Below are positions 16,454 to 26,212 of a stretch of 64,000 nucleotides of DNA, piece by piece. Source of the DNA: an uncultured Roseburia sp. (GTDB lineage: Bacteria; Bacillota; Clostridia; Lachnospirales; Lachnospiraceae); NCBI GenBank assembly GCA_934309475.1, contig CAKRDK010000005.1:46131-110130 (forward strand). The letters are read 5' to 3'. How positions within the stretch are numbered: position 1 is the stretch's first letter; each line of letters starts with the position of its first letter. A program made the position numbers and the translations under genes. Under the pieces are notes generated by a model. The model had not been told where the DNA came from. It worked only from the letters and a program-made list of their open reading frames with translations, and ran no database searches.

Positions 16454-16828
16454 TTAATTATTTCCTGTTCGCATTACTTCTTTCCAGGTATCACGCATAG
16501 TACGCAAATGTTTCAAGACTTCCTCTAATGCTTCCTTATCCTTTTTCATGTTTGCATACAACAAACGCTGTTGCAGGTAGCTGTAGACATTATCAAAATC
16601 TTTCGCAACCGGATATTTGTGATTTAATGTCGCCTGAAATTCTTCAATAATCCGCTCCACCTTGATGATATTTGTGTAGGCCTTCTCAACATCATTTGCC
16701 TCAACTGCTGAAATTGCCAAATTACAAAATTTAATTGCGCCATCATATAGCATTAGCGTCAGCTCTGCTGGCGTAGCTGTCATCACTTTGTTATTTGCAT
16801 ATGCTGCATATCCCTTATTTGCTAACAT
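16454..16828 (-). CDS. fliS: Flagellin export chaperone FliS
   Basis: The 124-residue protein matches FliS throughout: GYAAYANNKVMTATPAELTLMLYDGAIKFCNLA at the N-terminus and the four-helix-bundle pattern after it. FliS binds the C-terminal D0 region of newly made flagellin in the cytoplasm, prevents its polymerisation and takes part in the CsrA/FliW/Hag feedback. It lies 38 bases after fliD in the flaG-fliD-fliS-fliT-like operon. Confidence 0.95.
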   Translation of the reverse strand: MLANKGYAAYANNKVMTATPAELTLMLYDGAIKFCNLAISAVEANDVEKAYTNIIKVERIIEEFQATLNHKYPVAKDFDNVYSYLQQRLLYANMKKDKEALEEVLKHLRTMRDTWKEVMRTGNN

Positions 16829-16866
16829 TAATAACCTCCATGTATGTATAATATTCTGTATTCATT

Positions 16867-19632
16867 TTAACCTAACAAGCTTGAGAGCGAAGATGAACTG
16901 CTGTTTAATTTTGCAAGTGCTGTCTCCATTGCTGAGAATTTAGAATAATAGTAATCTTCTTTGTCCTGCAATTTTTCTTCCCACTTTGTAATCAAGTCTG
17001 TATAATCGCTGTATTCTGATGCCATTTCCTTATCATTGTAAACCGTATAAATACTGCTCAACGTTGAAGACTTCATCTTTTTATCAATGGATGAGTAAAG
17101 ATTCTTTGCAAGCCCCTGCATAAATTCAACCACAGTATCCGGATCGTTTGTAATTGCAGCCATCAGCTTATCTGTCTTTCCAGATGTTGCCGCATCATCT
17201 TCATCTCCATAGATATGATATGCATACTCCTCATTTTCTGCAGCATTCAAATATCCTAAAGTCTGAATTCCAAAGCTTGAAAGATAATATGTACTACCAT
17301 TGACCTCAACTCCTTTTGACATTGCAGATGTCATTCCTGAAATAAGAGTCTCTAATGTATCATCACGACGTAACAAGGCTGATTTAATTTTCTCTTCCCA
17401 CTTCTCTATCTCAGTATCAGACATTGCGTCTTTCTCATCATCCGTCAGTGGTTCATAGCCCTTTGCACTGTCTGCATTATAAAGGGAATTCATCTCATTA
17501 ATCAATGCATTATACTGTGTAAAGAAATCCTTAATCTTATCATAAATCCCCTGCACATCTGTGCTTACTGTCGTAGTTACTGCAGTGGCCTCCGTTGCAT
17601 CATATGTCTCACTTGTAATAGCATTGGCAGTAATTGTAAGCCCATTGATTGTAAAGGAACTGGAGGCACCTGTATATTCGATTCCATTTACATAAATGGT
17701 CGCATCCTGTCCATCGATTTTTTTAGCATCTGAATTATAAGCTGTGGAGCCTAAAATAGAGCTGGCTGACTGAACTTTTGAGACAAAATCTGCAATTGCA
17801 TCCGCATCGGAAGCATCAAGACTACTTACATTGCTATACTTCTCCATAGTCTCTTCAGCCGTCTCCATTGCTGTTGTATTAGATGAAATAACACTTGCAT
17901 ATGTATTGGTCAGTGCAGTTACCGCATCAGCCCCCGTCTCTCCATTGTATCCGTTTGCATAAGCATCCTCAACTGCCGCGATAATGGATGCGCGGCTGTA
18001 AGAATCTGTATCATCCAATGAGTCCTTCGTCGATGTATAAGTATTTACAGTCGAAATATTTTTCGTCAGTGCAGTTATAGCATCTTTATCTAAACCGGAT
18101 TTCTCTTTCAATGTTGTAAGAGCATCAGATGCTTTTGCCGCATCTGTAAGTTCTGCGCCCTTGTTGTATACAGTCTTTGTAATCTCTGTTCCGCTTCCAA
18201 CGGTTGCGGTTGTTCCGTCTGTCACATCGTTTCCATCCGAATCAATCTCAATCATTGTATTAGTAGCTGTGTCAAGACGATAAGTCTTACCGTCTGATCC
18301 GGCAAAAGTATCATCCCCATTCGCAGCCTTTGTATCATTCTGCGTGTAGGTTATCTGATTATCATCATCACCAGAGGTATAGGTGTAATAACCGGTTCCC
18401 TCTTCTGCTGCTGTTGCAGCATAGTAGGTTGTCTTGCTTGTGATAACCACTTTGGAACTTCCGTCGGCTGTTGCATAATAGTAATTGCCATCGTCGTCTT
18501 TCTCTGTTGTCTTTGTATACACATTGCCGTCCGCATCTGTATAAGTCTTGTCCGAATTCAATGTGTAGGTATTAGATCCATCCGTGTAGCTTACAACACC
18601 TGTGGTATAACTTGTATTTCCGGAACCATCCGTATATTTGTATACGGTATTGCCATCTGCATCCGTTGTACTCTTTGTATAAATATTGCCGTCCGCATCC
18701 ATCACAGAATTGGTTCTCTGTGTTGCTGTCATGGATAATAATTTTACCAGATTATCCTGTTCATCAGAAGACAGTCCCGTACTTGCAAGTGCATCTTTCA
18801 TGGCACTATATGCTGTTGCATAGGAATATGCTGCTGTCATATTGCTGTTCTGGGCGCTTGCTGTATTATAAGCTTCTTTTGCTGCATTATAATCATTGAT
18901 AGCCGCAATTACATTTGCAGAAATAGCATCGCTTGATGTGTCATTGTTAGTAATATACTGTGTATAGGATGTATAAGTTGCATTTGTTGCATCTGAATTC
19001 ACATTCAATCCTAATGCTGTAAGTGCACTTGCTCCATCTACATTTGCTCCCGTCAATGTAAAGTCATTGTCGGTACCCGTGGATTTGGAACTTACATAAA
19101 TTCGTTTGTTCGTCTCATCATAGCTTGCGCTGACACCTGCATTCTTCAGAGAATTGATGAAACTGCTGACCGTTGTTCCCTGTGACACAGAAATTGTATT
19201 TGTCGTTCCATCACCTTTAGTCAGTGTAATAGAACCATCCCCGCCAGTATAGCCCAGTTCCGCCAATGTTGTACTTGTAGTTGTGCTACTGGCAAGCTTT
19301 CCACCTGTTAAGTAGCCCGCCTTTGCAAGACTTGTAACCTGAACACTGTAGGAACCGTTCACTGCTGAGCTTCCTGCCGATACAGTTACCTTTGTGCTGT
19401 CAGAAGAAACTGCTGACTTTAAGTTGTAGGCAGAACTGTATCGGTAATTACCAATACTATTATAAAGACTATAAATCTTTGTATTCAAAGATTTCCAAGC
19501 ATCCTGTTTCCAGGAAAGCTTTGTCTGTGCTTTCTTATATTTGTTTGTCTTATAATTGTAGGAAGATACCAAAGCTGAGATAATGCTCTCTGTATCTAAT
19601 CCCGAATTAAGTCCTGTAATACGAATTGGCAT
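16867..19632 (-). CDS. fliD: Flagellar cap protein FliD, unusually long
   Basis: FliD forms the cap at the filament tip and guides flagellin assembly. The FliD N-terminal domain (residues about 1-100) begins MPIRITGLNSGLDTESII, and the C-terminal domain (about 650-900) ends with a heptad-rich helix and a serine-rich tail SSSSSLSSLLG. At 921 residues it is clearly longer than the usual 450-700. The extra length is a Thr/Asp/Gly/Tyr-rich segment at about 310-480 that repeats DADGN or DGS followed by YT units, for example at 312-319, 324-333 and 366-374. This segment is probably surface-exposed and variable. It lies 23 bases after flaG. Confidence 0.93.
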   Translation of the reverse strand: MPIRITGLNSGLDTESIISALVSSYNYKTNKYKKAQTKLSWKQDAWKSLNTKIYSLYNSIGNYRYSSAYNLKSAVSSDSTKVTVSAGSSAVNGSYSVQVTSLAKAGYLTGGKLASSTTTSTTLAELGYTGGDGSITLTKGDGTTNTISVSQGTTVSSFINSLKNAGVSASYDETNKRIYVSSKSTGTDNDFTLTGANVDGASALTALGLNVNSDATNATYTSYTQYITNNDTSSDAISANVIAAINDYNAAKEAYNTASAQNSNMTAAYSYATAYSAMKDALASTGLSSDEQDNLVKLLSMTATQRTNSVMDADGNIYTKSTTDADGNTVYKYTDGSGNTSYTTGVVSYTDGSNTYTLNSDKTYTDADGNVYTKTTEKDDDGNYYYATADGSSKVVITSKTTYYAATAAEEGTGYYTYTSGDDDNQITYTQNDTKAANGDDTFAGSDGKTYRLDTATNTMIEIDSDGNDVTDGTTATVGSGTEITKTVYNKGAELTDAAKASDALTTLKEKSGLDKDAITALTKNISTVNTYTSTKDSLDDTDSYSRASIIAAVEDAYANGYNGETGADAVTALTNTYASVISSNTTAMETAEETMEKYSNVSSLDASDADAIADFVSKVQSASSILGSTAYNSDAKKIDGQDATIYVNGIEYTGASSSFTINGLTITANAITSETYDATEATAVTTTVSTDVQGIYDKIKDFFTQYNALINEMNSLYNADSAKGYEPLTDDEKDAMSDTEIEKWEEKIKSALLRRDDTLETLISGMTSAMSKGVEVNGSTYYLSSFGIQTLGYLNAAENEEYAYHIYGDEDDAATSGKTDKLMAAITNDPDTVVEFMQGLAKNLYSSIDKKMKSSTLSSIYTVYNDKEMASEYSDYTDLITKWEEKLQDKEDYYYSKFSAMETALAKLNSSSSSLSSLLG

Positions 19633-19655
19633 ATTTTCACCCTATCCTTTCTTCT

Positions 19656-20048
19656 TTATCGTTTCTCATCTACAAGGATTCCGGCTATCTCCCATACCTT
19701 TGCAATCATGTCGAGCGTCTGCTCCGGTGGATACTCTTTCAGCACTTCCTTCGTCGATTTATCGATAATTTTAATTGTAACACGGTTTGTTTTCTCATGA
19801 ATTCCAAAAATTGCTTCTGAATTCTTCATCTGACGATTAATTTCATTCACCGCAGATTTTAATTGTTTGTTCTGCGCACCCTGCTGCTTCTCATCTTCCT
19901 TTTCCTGAGTCTGTGTATTCTGATTATCTGTCTTGAAATCTTCTACTCCATCGGAAGCACTTGCTTCCTGAACAGGCTGTGCTGCTGACACCGTCGAACT
20001 TCCTTGATACGACACTGTTCCGCTGCTTTTCAACTTTTCGATTTCCAT
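19656..20048 (-). CDS. flaG: FlaG family flagellar protein
   Basis: This 130-residue protein has the FlaG C-terminal domain: AVNEINRQMKNSEAIFGIHEK, then VTIKIIDKSTKEVLKEYPPE and the end helix LDMIAKVWEIAGILVDEKR. The N-terminal half is low-complexity and rich in Ser, Gln, Glu and Asp. FlaG is a flagellar filament-associated protein of uncertain role, often located before fliD and linked to filament length in some species. The frame opens at 20063, but ATG 20048 is preferred because GGAGG lies 8 bases before it. A sigma-D type promoter is about 50 bases upstream. Confidence 0.9.
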   Translation of the reverse strand: MEIEKLKSSGTVSYQGSSTVSAAQPVQEASASDGVEDFKTDNQNTQTQEKEDEKQQGAQNKQLKSAVNEINRQMKNSEAIFGIHEKTNRVTIKIIDKSTKEVLKEYPPEQTLDMIAKVWEIAGILVDEKR

Positions 20049-20094
20049 CTCTACCACCTCCATGTGATATCATTGATTACGTTTTCTACCTAGT

Positions 20095-20121
20095 ATATCG
20101 GATATTTTCCTTTTTTATTAA
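20095..20121 (-). promoter_or_regulatory. Sigma-D promoter of the flaG-fliD-fliS operon
   Basis: The minus strand reads TTAA (20121-20118), 15 bases, TCCGATAT (20102-20095). The -10 matches the flagellar consensus well and the -35 matches three of four bases. It lies in the gap between csrA and flaG, so the filament-cap operon can be transcribed independently of the flgM operon. Confidence 0.75.
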
Positions 20122-20137
20122 CTGTTTTGCCGCGATA

Positions 20138-20353
20138 TTACAATAAATCCTTCAATGCATCGATACTTGCTGTATTACTTGCCGCTTTATTCTCTTCCTG
20201 AATCTGAAGGTATACCTCTTTACGATAAATCGGCACTTCCTTCGGTGCAGTAATTCCAATCTTAATCTGATCGCCGCGGATTTCCAAAACAGTAATTTCT
20301 ATATTATTATTGATAACCAGTGATTCACCTTTTTTTCGTGTTAATGCCAGCAT
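20138..20353 (-). CDS. csrA: Carbon storage regulator CsrA
   Basis: The 71-residue RNA-binding protein begins MLALTRKKGESLVINNNIEITVLEI and contains the RGDQIKIGITAPKEVPIYRKE segment that makes up the dimer and RNA-binding edge. It recognises GGA in hairpin loops and represses translation of flagellin. It lies 3 bases after fliW, the usual partner in motile Firmicutes, where FliW binds CsrA and relieves repression when flagellin is exported. The C-terminal tail of about 20 residues is longer than in enterobacterial CsrA, as is typical for Gram-positives. Confidence 0.97.
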   Translation of the reverse strand: MLALTRKKGESLVINNNIEITVLEIRGDQIKIGITAPKEVPIYRKEVYLQIQEENKAASNTASIDALKDLL

Positions 20354-20356
20354 CCT

Positions 20357-20818
20357 TTATTCCCCCGCTTTCTCTTTTTTCTCTTTTAACGCTTTATAGA
20401 TATTATACTTCACGGGATAATCATCTTCCACTATAATCTGGCATCCCTTTCTTGTCTCTGTGTTAATAATAATCGGCGCTTTTAAATTCACGGAATTCTT
20501 TTTCACATCTGCAACCGCTGTCAAAGTTACAACTACAAATATGTTTTCATCTGTCATCGTGCCAAGCGGCTCTAAAACCTCATCATTTACCGTCGGATTA
20601 TATTCCGGCATCACAAGTTCCGGTCTCATCACCGGAAATGCCATTTCCGGTTCGTCCATGGACTGCAGCCACATGATTTTTGCCTTGTCTCCTTTTTCCT
20701 CATCAAAAATCAATGCAAAATTCTGCATATCCGGAAAACCAATCATTCCATTTTCCAGATGGATAATTTTATCTTCCTCAATATCAATTTCCCCAAACAA
20801 TCTAGTTTTTGCCTTCAT
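20357..20818 (-). CDS. fliW: Flagellar assembly factor FliW
   Basis: The 153-residue protein matches FliW: KTRLFGEIDIEEDKIIHLENGMIGFPDMQNF at the N-terminus and NLKAPIIINTETRKGCQII near the C-terminus. FliW is a small cytoplasmic beta-barrel protein that binds either flagellin or CsrA, acting as the switch in the homeostatic loop controlling hag translation. It is adjacent to csrA with a 3-base gap. The message also carries a hairpin between flgL and fliW. Confidence 0.96.
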   Translation of the reverse strand: MKAKTRLFGEIDIEEDKIIHLENGMIGFPDMQNFALIFDEEKGDKAKIMWLQSMDEPEMAFPVMRPELVMPEYNPTVNDEVLEPLGTMTDENIFVVVTLTAVADVKKNSVNLKAPIIINTETRKGCQIIVEDDYPVKYNIYKALKEKKEKAGE

Positions 20819-20855
20819 TCTTTTGCCCTTTCCTTTCTCTTATTATTTAGCGAAA

Positions 20856-20880
20856 GAGAGAGCGATATACTCGCTCTCTT
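20856..20880 (-). terminator. Intercistronic hairpin between flgL and fliW
   Basis: A GC-containing inverted repeat, GAGAGCGA with TCGCTCTC, lies in the 96-base gap after flgL. It is not followed by a clean T-run on the minus strand, so it may be a weak attenuator or an RNA-stability or processing element rather than a full terminator. Confidence 0.4.
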
Positions 20881-20914
20881 CCTATATTTTGCGTTACCGC
20901 ATGTTATCTTACTT

Positions 20915-22528
20915 TTAGATGTAATTGAGCAATGTTGTCTTGTTCAGATAACTTGCTGCCTGAAGTGATGCGTCATATGCATTGTAAGCTGCTGTATAAT
21001 CGATAATAACGTCTGAAAGTTCACGGTCTTCATTGGTGGATTTCAATCCTTCCAATGTTGTCTGCTGGCTTTCCACACGGTTCGTCGTCATATCCAGACG
21101 GTCTCCTTTACATCCGTTGTTCGTCAATGCCAGATTCACCTGTGACATGTAATCGTCAAACTTGCCGATATAAGTGTCATAAAGTTTCTGCATATTGTCA
21201 TCTGCATAATCTGCTTCTCTCTGTACTGCGTCAAGCCAAAGCTGAAGTTTTGCCTGTGATTCATCATCGGAATACTGTTCTTCCGCCATCATAGATTCAA
21301 TCTCGGAAACCTTATCATTTGCTGCAATTGCTTTTTCCACTGCATTCAAAAGTTCGTCCACATCACGTCCGATGTTTGCGTCGAATACATCAGATGCATT
21401 CGTATTTACGGTCAGCGTCTGGTTCGTTGCAATAATGTAATTGATGTCCTGATTTATCTCAATGCGCTGTCCCTTTGCATCAAGTTTGTAAGTTCCATCA
21501 TCATTCATCTCGTATTTCTTAAAATCTGTTGTTGTTCCGTCTGTCGCCCTATATGTACAATTGTAGTAGTATTCTGGACGGAGTTCTCCATTTGTAAATC
21601 CCGTCTTTGTATAGGTAACATCAAGACTGGCATAACTTCCCTTCATTGCGTCGGACAAATCTTCGCTTAACACCAGCTCGCCTGTCTCTTTAATGAAGAC
21701 TGCCTCTCCATCATTAATATAAAAAGGATCTCCATCCGTATTTCCAGCAGCTGCCGCACTTGCTGCTTCCCATTCTGCTCTCGTCTCGTAAACTGTGACA
21801 TTATAATCTACATTTGTACCGTCTGACTGGCGGTAAGATAATGTAGCCGGGCTTGCCAGTGTATTACCATCTGCATCTGTAAGTCCACCCGTAATCTGGT
21901 CATAAGATAAACGGATACGATCAAATGTAGATACGTTTGCCTGCGGAATCTGGTCAGCATCGGTCGCTGCTACATCTGCAGATGTAGTTGGAATGGTTAC
22001 TTCCCCAGAATAGTATCGATACTCTTCAATATCCTCGTAGGAGAATGGCTGGTTAATGGTGTAAGTAACATTATCCTTATCCTCCATAAAGGTCAGTGTG
22101 CTGTTGGTACGATAGCCGGTAAAGACAGTTCTTCCTGCATAGTCGCTGTTCCCTTCTGAATAAACCTGCTCACGCAATGCCTGAAGCTGTTTGTAAATGG
22201 TGCTTCGATCCTCCGCTTTCAGGGAATCATTCGAACCGCTGACGCACTGGCTTCTGATATCGGTCAGAATCTTATTCATATTTTTCAGTGCTGTCTCTGT
22301 CACGTCTAACCAGGACTCTGCATCCGGGATATTGTTATCATAATACTGATCAATCTCGCTCAGACTGCTTCTAAGACGAAGTGCACGAATCGCTACAACC
22401 GGATCTTCTGACGGACGCGAAATCTTTTTCTGCGTTGTCATCTGATTGTTCAGATAGTTTACATTCGATTTATTAGAGTTGATGTTGCCGATTGTTTTTC
22501 CCAACATCATATTATTTGTTACACGCAT
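20915..22528 (-). CDS. flgL: Flagellar hook-filament junction protein FlgL (HAP3)
   Basis: The N-terminus MRVTNNMMLGKTIGNINSN, followed by QMTTQKKISRPSEDPVVAIRA, is the FlgL/flagellin D0-D1 signature, and the C-terminus ending SLQAASYLNKTTLLNYI matches HAP3. At 537 residues it exceeds the common 300-400, with an inserted middle domain of about residues 150-400. FlgL forms the second junction ring between hook and filament. It lies 15 bases after the second flgK in the flgM operon. Confidence 0.94.
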   Translation of the reverse strand: MRVTNNMMLGKTIGNINSNKSNVNYLNNQMTTQKKISRPSEDPVVAIRALRLRSSLSEIDQYYDNNIPDAESWLDVTETALKNMNKILTDIRSQCVSGSNDSLKAEDRSTIYKQLQALREQVYSEGNSDYAGRTVFTGYRTNSTLTFMEDKDNVTYTINQPFSYEDIEEYRYYSGEVTIPTTSADVAATDADQIPQANVSTFDRIRLSYDQITGGLTDADGNTLASPATLSYRQSDGTNVDYNVTVYETRAEWEAASAAAAGNTDGDPFYINDGEAVFIKETGELVLSEDLSDAMKGSYASLDVTYTKTGFTNGELRPEYYYNCTYRATDGTTTDFKKYEMNDDGTYKLDAKGQRIEINQDINYIIATNQTLTVNTNASDVFDANIGRDVDELLNAVEKAIAANDKVSEIESMMAEEQYSDDESQAKLQLWLDAVQREADYADDNMQKLYDTYIGKFDDYMSQVNLALTNNGCKGDRLDMTTNRVESQQTTLEGLKSTNEDRELSDVIIDYTAAYNAYDASLQAASYLNKTTLLNYI

Positions 22529-22543
22529 CTAGGTTTCCTCCTT

Positions 22544-24394
22544 TTATACTCCGGTTTCCTGAATCAGCTTATCATAAACTTCTGCTAAAATAGATACCAT
22601 CTTAGAAGAAAGATTGTAAGCATTCTGGAATTTTACAAGATCTAGTGCCTCCTCATCCTGGTCTACACCGGCAATCGATGTACGATAGGTATCAATTGTC
22701 TCCGAAATATTATTATAATTTGTATAGAAAATCTGGCATTCCTGTGCATCTACGGAAATATCGGAGTAGATACAGGAAAGGAAATCGTCTGCGTATCCGC
22801 TTCTGAATACTACTGTATCACTCTTTAATTTTGCAAGTTCCTCTACAATGTCATAAGCATCCACACCATTGTCAATGTCGGTTGTAGTTGCAAGCTTGGT
22901 CGGGTCTTTCTGGCAGGTATTGGATACCATAATGTTAGAAGCTGTAATCTTATAGTAGCTCTGGGAACTTGCACTCAAATCGGTACGTCCCTTGTAGCTG
23001 TCTGTGCTTCCATAAACATATTCTGTTCCCTGATTATTCTGGCTGGTAAAGAAAGAATAGTAATCTGTCTTTAATCCGTTCAAATCTTCTCCGTCTAAGA
23101 GAATATCATTGAACATCGAACAGAAAGAACGTAAAAATTCATTCATCTGTGCCATGTAATAAGGAATACCCATGGTATCAATAGACTCGCCGACGTTTGC
23201 CTGGCTTCCATTCATCTTGGAAACTTCTGCCTCTGTCAGAGTGTCCTCTAATGTAAAGGTATAAGATGTCACATTGCCATCTGCATCTGTCTCAAATGTG
23301 AATCCGGTATAATTGTAATCCCTGTTATTGATTGTGATAATACCTTCTTCTGCCATTGAAATTGCATTAATGTCCTGAATAGAAGGATTCGTCACCGTAA
23401 TCTTTGTTCCGTTTACCGCAGAAGTAGATGTTGCGGTAATGGTTCCTCGGAAGTTCTCCGCATTGTTACCATCACGAATTTCGAAAAGTCCCTTTAAGGT
23501 ACCGGACATGGACGAGCTGGAAATGTTAAATTTATTTCCGGTTGATGTCCACTTAATATCATAAAGTCCGTCATTGTCGGACTGGTTGACTTTGTTTTCT
23601 CTTGCCGTACAGGTTAACGTCTCGTAATCATAGGTGCTGACTAACGTCTCGCCATTTACTTTTACCGTATAATAATTTGCTCCCGTCTGCATATCCGGGT
23701 CATTGGAGTTCGTTACCGGAACCTCGGATACCGTAACCGGTACAATAGCAGAAAGTTCATCAATCAAAAGTGCTCTCTGGTCACGAAGTTCATTCGCATA
23801 TCCGCCCTGCACTTCAAGCACGTTAATCTGTTTATTTAACAATGCAATCTTCTCTGCAATCGAGTTAATGTTATCAACCGTAGACTTAATCTCCTGATTA
23901 CAGTCATCCTGAATCTGGCTCAGTCCCGTTGCAACAGAGTTAAAGTAAGTACAGAAATTCTGTGCTGTTGAAATGAACTGGGAACGTGTACTTGAATCTG
24001 ATGCATTATCTTTTAAGGTATCTAATGCATTGAACATTTTATTAAATATTGTGGTAAAACCATCGTTGGAATCATCATCAATGAAGTAATTCTCAATCTG
24101 CTGCAGATATCCCAATTTTACTTCATACAATCCCAATGAAGACTGGTTGAACCAATACTTGGAATCATAGTAGCTGTTTCGTGTCTGCGTGATGGATGTT
24201 ACAGTTACACCTGTTCCCGCCGTACCATATTTCTGGTATACACGAATGGCATCGGAAGCCTGACGGTTTGTGACCTGTCTGGTGTAGCCTTCTGTCTGCA
24301 CATTTGAAATATTGTTTGCTGTTGTATTTAACGCTGCCTGATAAGCGCTTAAACCGGAAGACGCAATCGTCAGTCCAAAAAATGTTGATGACAT
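22544..24394 (-). CDS. flgK: Flagellar hook-associated protein FlgK (HAP1), promoter-distal copy
   Basis: The 616-residue protein begins MSSTFFGLTIASSGLSAYQ and has the rod/hook protein motif NTTANNISNVQTEGYTRQ. The C-terminus has the FlgK motif EEALDLVKFQNAYNLSSKMVS. FlgK forms the first junction ring at the hook end. It is the second of two tandem flgK-like genes, 12 bases after the first. The two are divergent in the middle and only similar at the ends, so they look like old paralogues rather than a recent duplication. Confidence 0.92.
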   Translation of the reverse strand: MSSTFFGLTIASSGLSAYQAALNTTANNISNVQTEGYTRQVTNRQASDAIRVYQKYGTAGTGVTVTSITQTRNSYYDSKYWFNQSSLGLYEVKLGYLQQIENYFIDDDSNDGFTTIFNKMFNALDTLKDNASDSSTRSQFISTAQNFCTYFNSVATGLSQIQDDCNQEIKSTVDNINSIAEKIALLNKQINVLEVQGGYANELRDQRALLIDELSAIVPVTVSEVPVTNSNDPDMQTGANYYTVKVNGETLVSTYDYETLTCTARENKVNQSDNDGLYDIKWTSTGNKFNISSSSMSGTLKGLFEIRDGNNAENFRGTITATSTSAVNGTKITVTNPSIQDINAISMAEEGIITINNRDYNYTGFTFETDADGNVTSYTFTLEDTLTEAEVSKMNGSQANVGESIDTMGIPYYMAQMNEFLRSFCSMFNDILLDGEDLNGLKTDYYSFFTSQNNQGTEYVYGSTDSYKGRTDLSASSQSYYKITASNIMVSNTCQKDPTKLATTTDIDNGVDAYDIVEELAKLKSDTVVFRSGYADDFLSCIYSDISVDAQECQIFYTNYNNISETIDTYRTSIAGVDQDEEALDLVKFQNAYNLSSKMVSILAEVYDKLIQETGV

Positions 24395-24406
24395 TCTCTC
24401 ACCTCT

Positions 24407-26188
24407 TTATCCTAACTGTGTCAATAAAATCTCTATCATCTCATCAATCACATTGATGAAACGACTATTAGCGTTGTATGCATTCTGAAACTTAATCATA
24501 TTGGTCAGTTCTTCATCTGAGGAAACGCCCATAACCTGCTGACGCTGGCTGTCTACTGATGTCACCGTTCCGGAAAGGCTGGTTGCGGTTGTATCATAGA
24601 CAGAACCAAGCGTTCCCATCTCTCCAATCATTGCTGCATAGTAGTCTGCAAATGTATAACTTCCCGTATCGTTTGGATTCAGTGTAATCTGCACAGTATC
24701 CCAGATGGTTGCAAGCTTTTCTGCCAAGTCATAATTGACAGTAGCTTCTGCATCCTCGGTCTTGTCCTGATTCAGATGTGGAAGCAGGGAGCCAAGCTTC
24801 TGGAGATTCTCGTTCAATGTCACACCGTTTGTCGTATACATTTTTGTCTCGTCTGAGGTATCTTCCTCATTATAAACATAGTATGTCTTGCCGTCTGCAC
24901 CCTCAACCGTGGTATAACGAGAAACACCAATTCTTGTATATAACTCCTGCGGTGGAAGCTGTTCATCCGAACCCACACTACAGTTCTCAGCATCCAAAAC
25001 AAGTGTATCTGACGTAATCGTTATCGTCTTTGTCACACCGTCCTCCGTATAGGTAGCGGTCATCGGTGTTGTAATTCCGGCTTCTGACGCTGTAATATTC
25101 GGGCAAAGCAAATCATTTATAGATGTAATTATGCTATGGAACAATTTATCCAGCTCTGCCTGTGCTGTCAGCATAACGGAATCGCCTGTCGCGATATGGT
25201 CTAACGTTGTCTTATTGTAAGTATCGGCATCCAGACCTTCTATATCGGTATAGTTGGCAACACGGTCACCTCTTGCAAAAAGAAGTGCCTTTATCTCACC
25301 AATGTCTGTGTTGTTCTCAGAGGATACCTCTCTTGTCAGGTCAAACACTTTCGTGTACTGTCCATTCTCTTCATCAGAAAGCTGCGGCCAGTATGGTGTG
25401 ATGAAATCTGTCACCTTATCTACCATCTTGCCCATCTCATAACACTTATCCTCCGTTACGAAATCCTGACCTTCAATTGTTACTTTTACAATTCCATCTG
25501 CCAGTTCCTTGTAAGAAATATTGGCATAAGAAGAAAGCTGATCCAGGCAACTGTCACGCTCATCTCTCAAGGTCATGGCAGTCTCTACACCGCCCGCCTC
25601 GATTTTCTGAATCTCAAGATTTAATTTATAAATCTTTTGACCCAATTCATTGACCGTATCAATGTCATCTGAAATCTGCTCATTTAAATTTGTCTGATAA
25701 CTCTTAAGACCAGAATAAACCGCCTGTGTTCTGCTTAAGAACAGGCTTGCTTTCTGAACGACAAGATTCTGTGTAATGCTGTCAGAAGGAGTCTTGGCAA
25801 GCTCCTGAAATGCTGTCCACAAATCTTCGAGTCCATCCTGAAAAGCTTCTCCGTCTAATTCCTGATAGTAAGTATATACTTCGTCGCATGCCTCATAAGA
25901 AGCTGCGTAAAATGCCTGTCTTCCGGACTCTGCACGATATGCTTTATCCAAAAAAACGTCTCTGGCGTGTACCACATCACTGATGGTCACACCCAGACCT
26001 GACTGCTGGTTGCTGATTGCAGCGGTCGTATTAAAAGTTGTATATGTTTCATCTGCAAAACGTACCTGCTGGCGCACATAGCCGGTAGTATCCACGTTTG
26101 CAAGGTTGTTTGAAGTCGTATTTAATGCATTTAGACTGTTTTTCAAGCCTGACGAGCCAATATATAAGCTGCCAAAACCATTTGCCAT
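24407..26188 (-). CDS. flgK: Flagellar hook-associated protein FlgK (HAP1), promoter-proximal copy
   Basis: The 593-residue protein begins MANGFGSLYIGSSGLKNSL with NTTSNNLANVDTTGYVRQQ and ends with the HAP1 signature EELTNMIKFQNAYNANSRFINVIDE. The ends pack as helices in the junction D0/D1 and the middle is variable. It lies 24 bases after flgN, which encodes the FlgK/FlgL chaperone. Two full-length FlgK proteins in one operon could form a mixed junction or two alternating rings; the sequence does not decide. Confidence 0.92.
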   Translation of the reverse strand: MANGFGSLYIGSSGLKNSLNALNTTSNNLANVDTTGYVRQQVRFADETYTTFNTTAAISNQQSGLGVTISDVVHARDVFLDKAYRAESGRQAFYAASYEACDEVYTYYQELDGEAFQDGLEDLWTAFQELAKTPSDSITQNLVVQKASLFLSRTQAVYSGLKSYQTNLNEQISDDIDTVNELGQKIYKLNLEIQKIEAGGVETAMTLRDERDSCLDQLSSYANISYKELADGIVKVTIEGQDFVTEDKCYEMGKMVDKVTDFITPYWPQLSDEENGQYTKVFDLTREVSSENNTDIGEIKALLFARGDRVANYTDIEGLDADTYNKTTLDHIATGDSVMLTAQAELDKLFHSIITSINDLLCPNITASEAGITTPMTATYTEDGVTKTITITSDTLVLDAENCSVGSDEQLPPQELYTRIGVSRYTTVEGADGKTYYVYNEEDTSDETKMYTTNGVTLNENLQKLGSLLPHLNQDKTEDAEATVNYDLAEKLATIWDTVQITLNPNDTGSYTFADYYAAMIGEMGTLGSVYDTTATSLSGTVTSVDSQRQQVMGVSSDEELTNMIKFQNAYNANSRFINVIDEMIEILLTQLG

Positions 26189-26212
26189 GACCTCTTCTCC
26201 TCTCTGCTCTGT

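Noticed and set aside
18351-18899. Short frames overlapping the fliD repeat region
   Set aside because: They are by-products of the repetitive fliD coding sequence and lack ribosome-binding sites.
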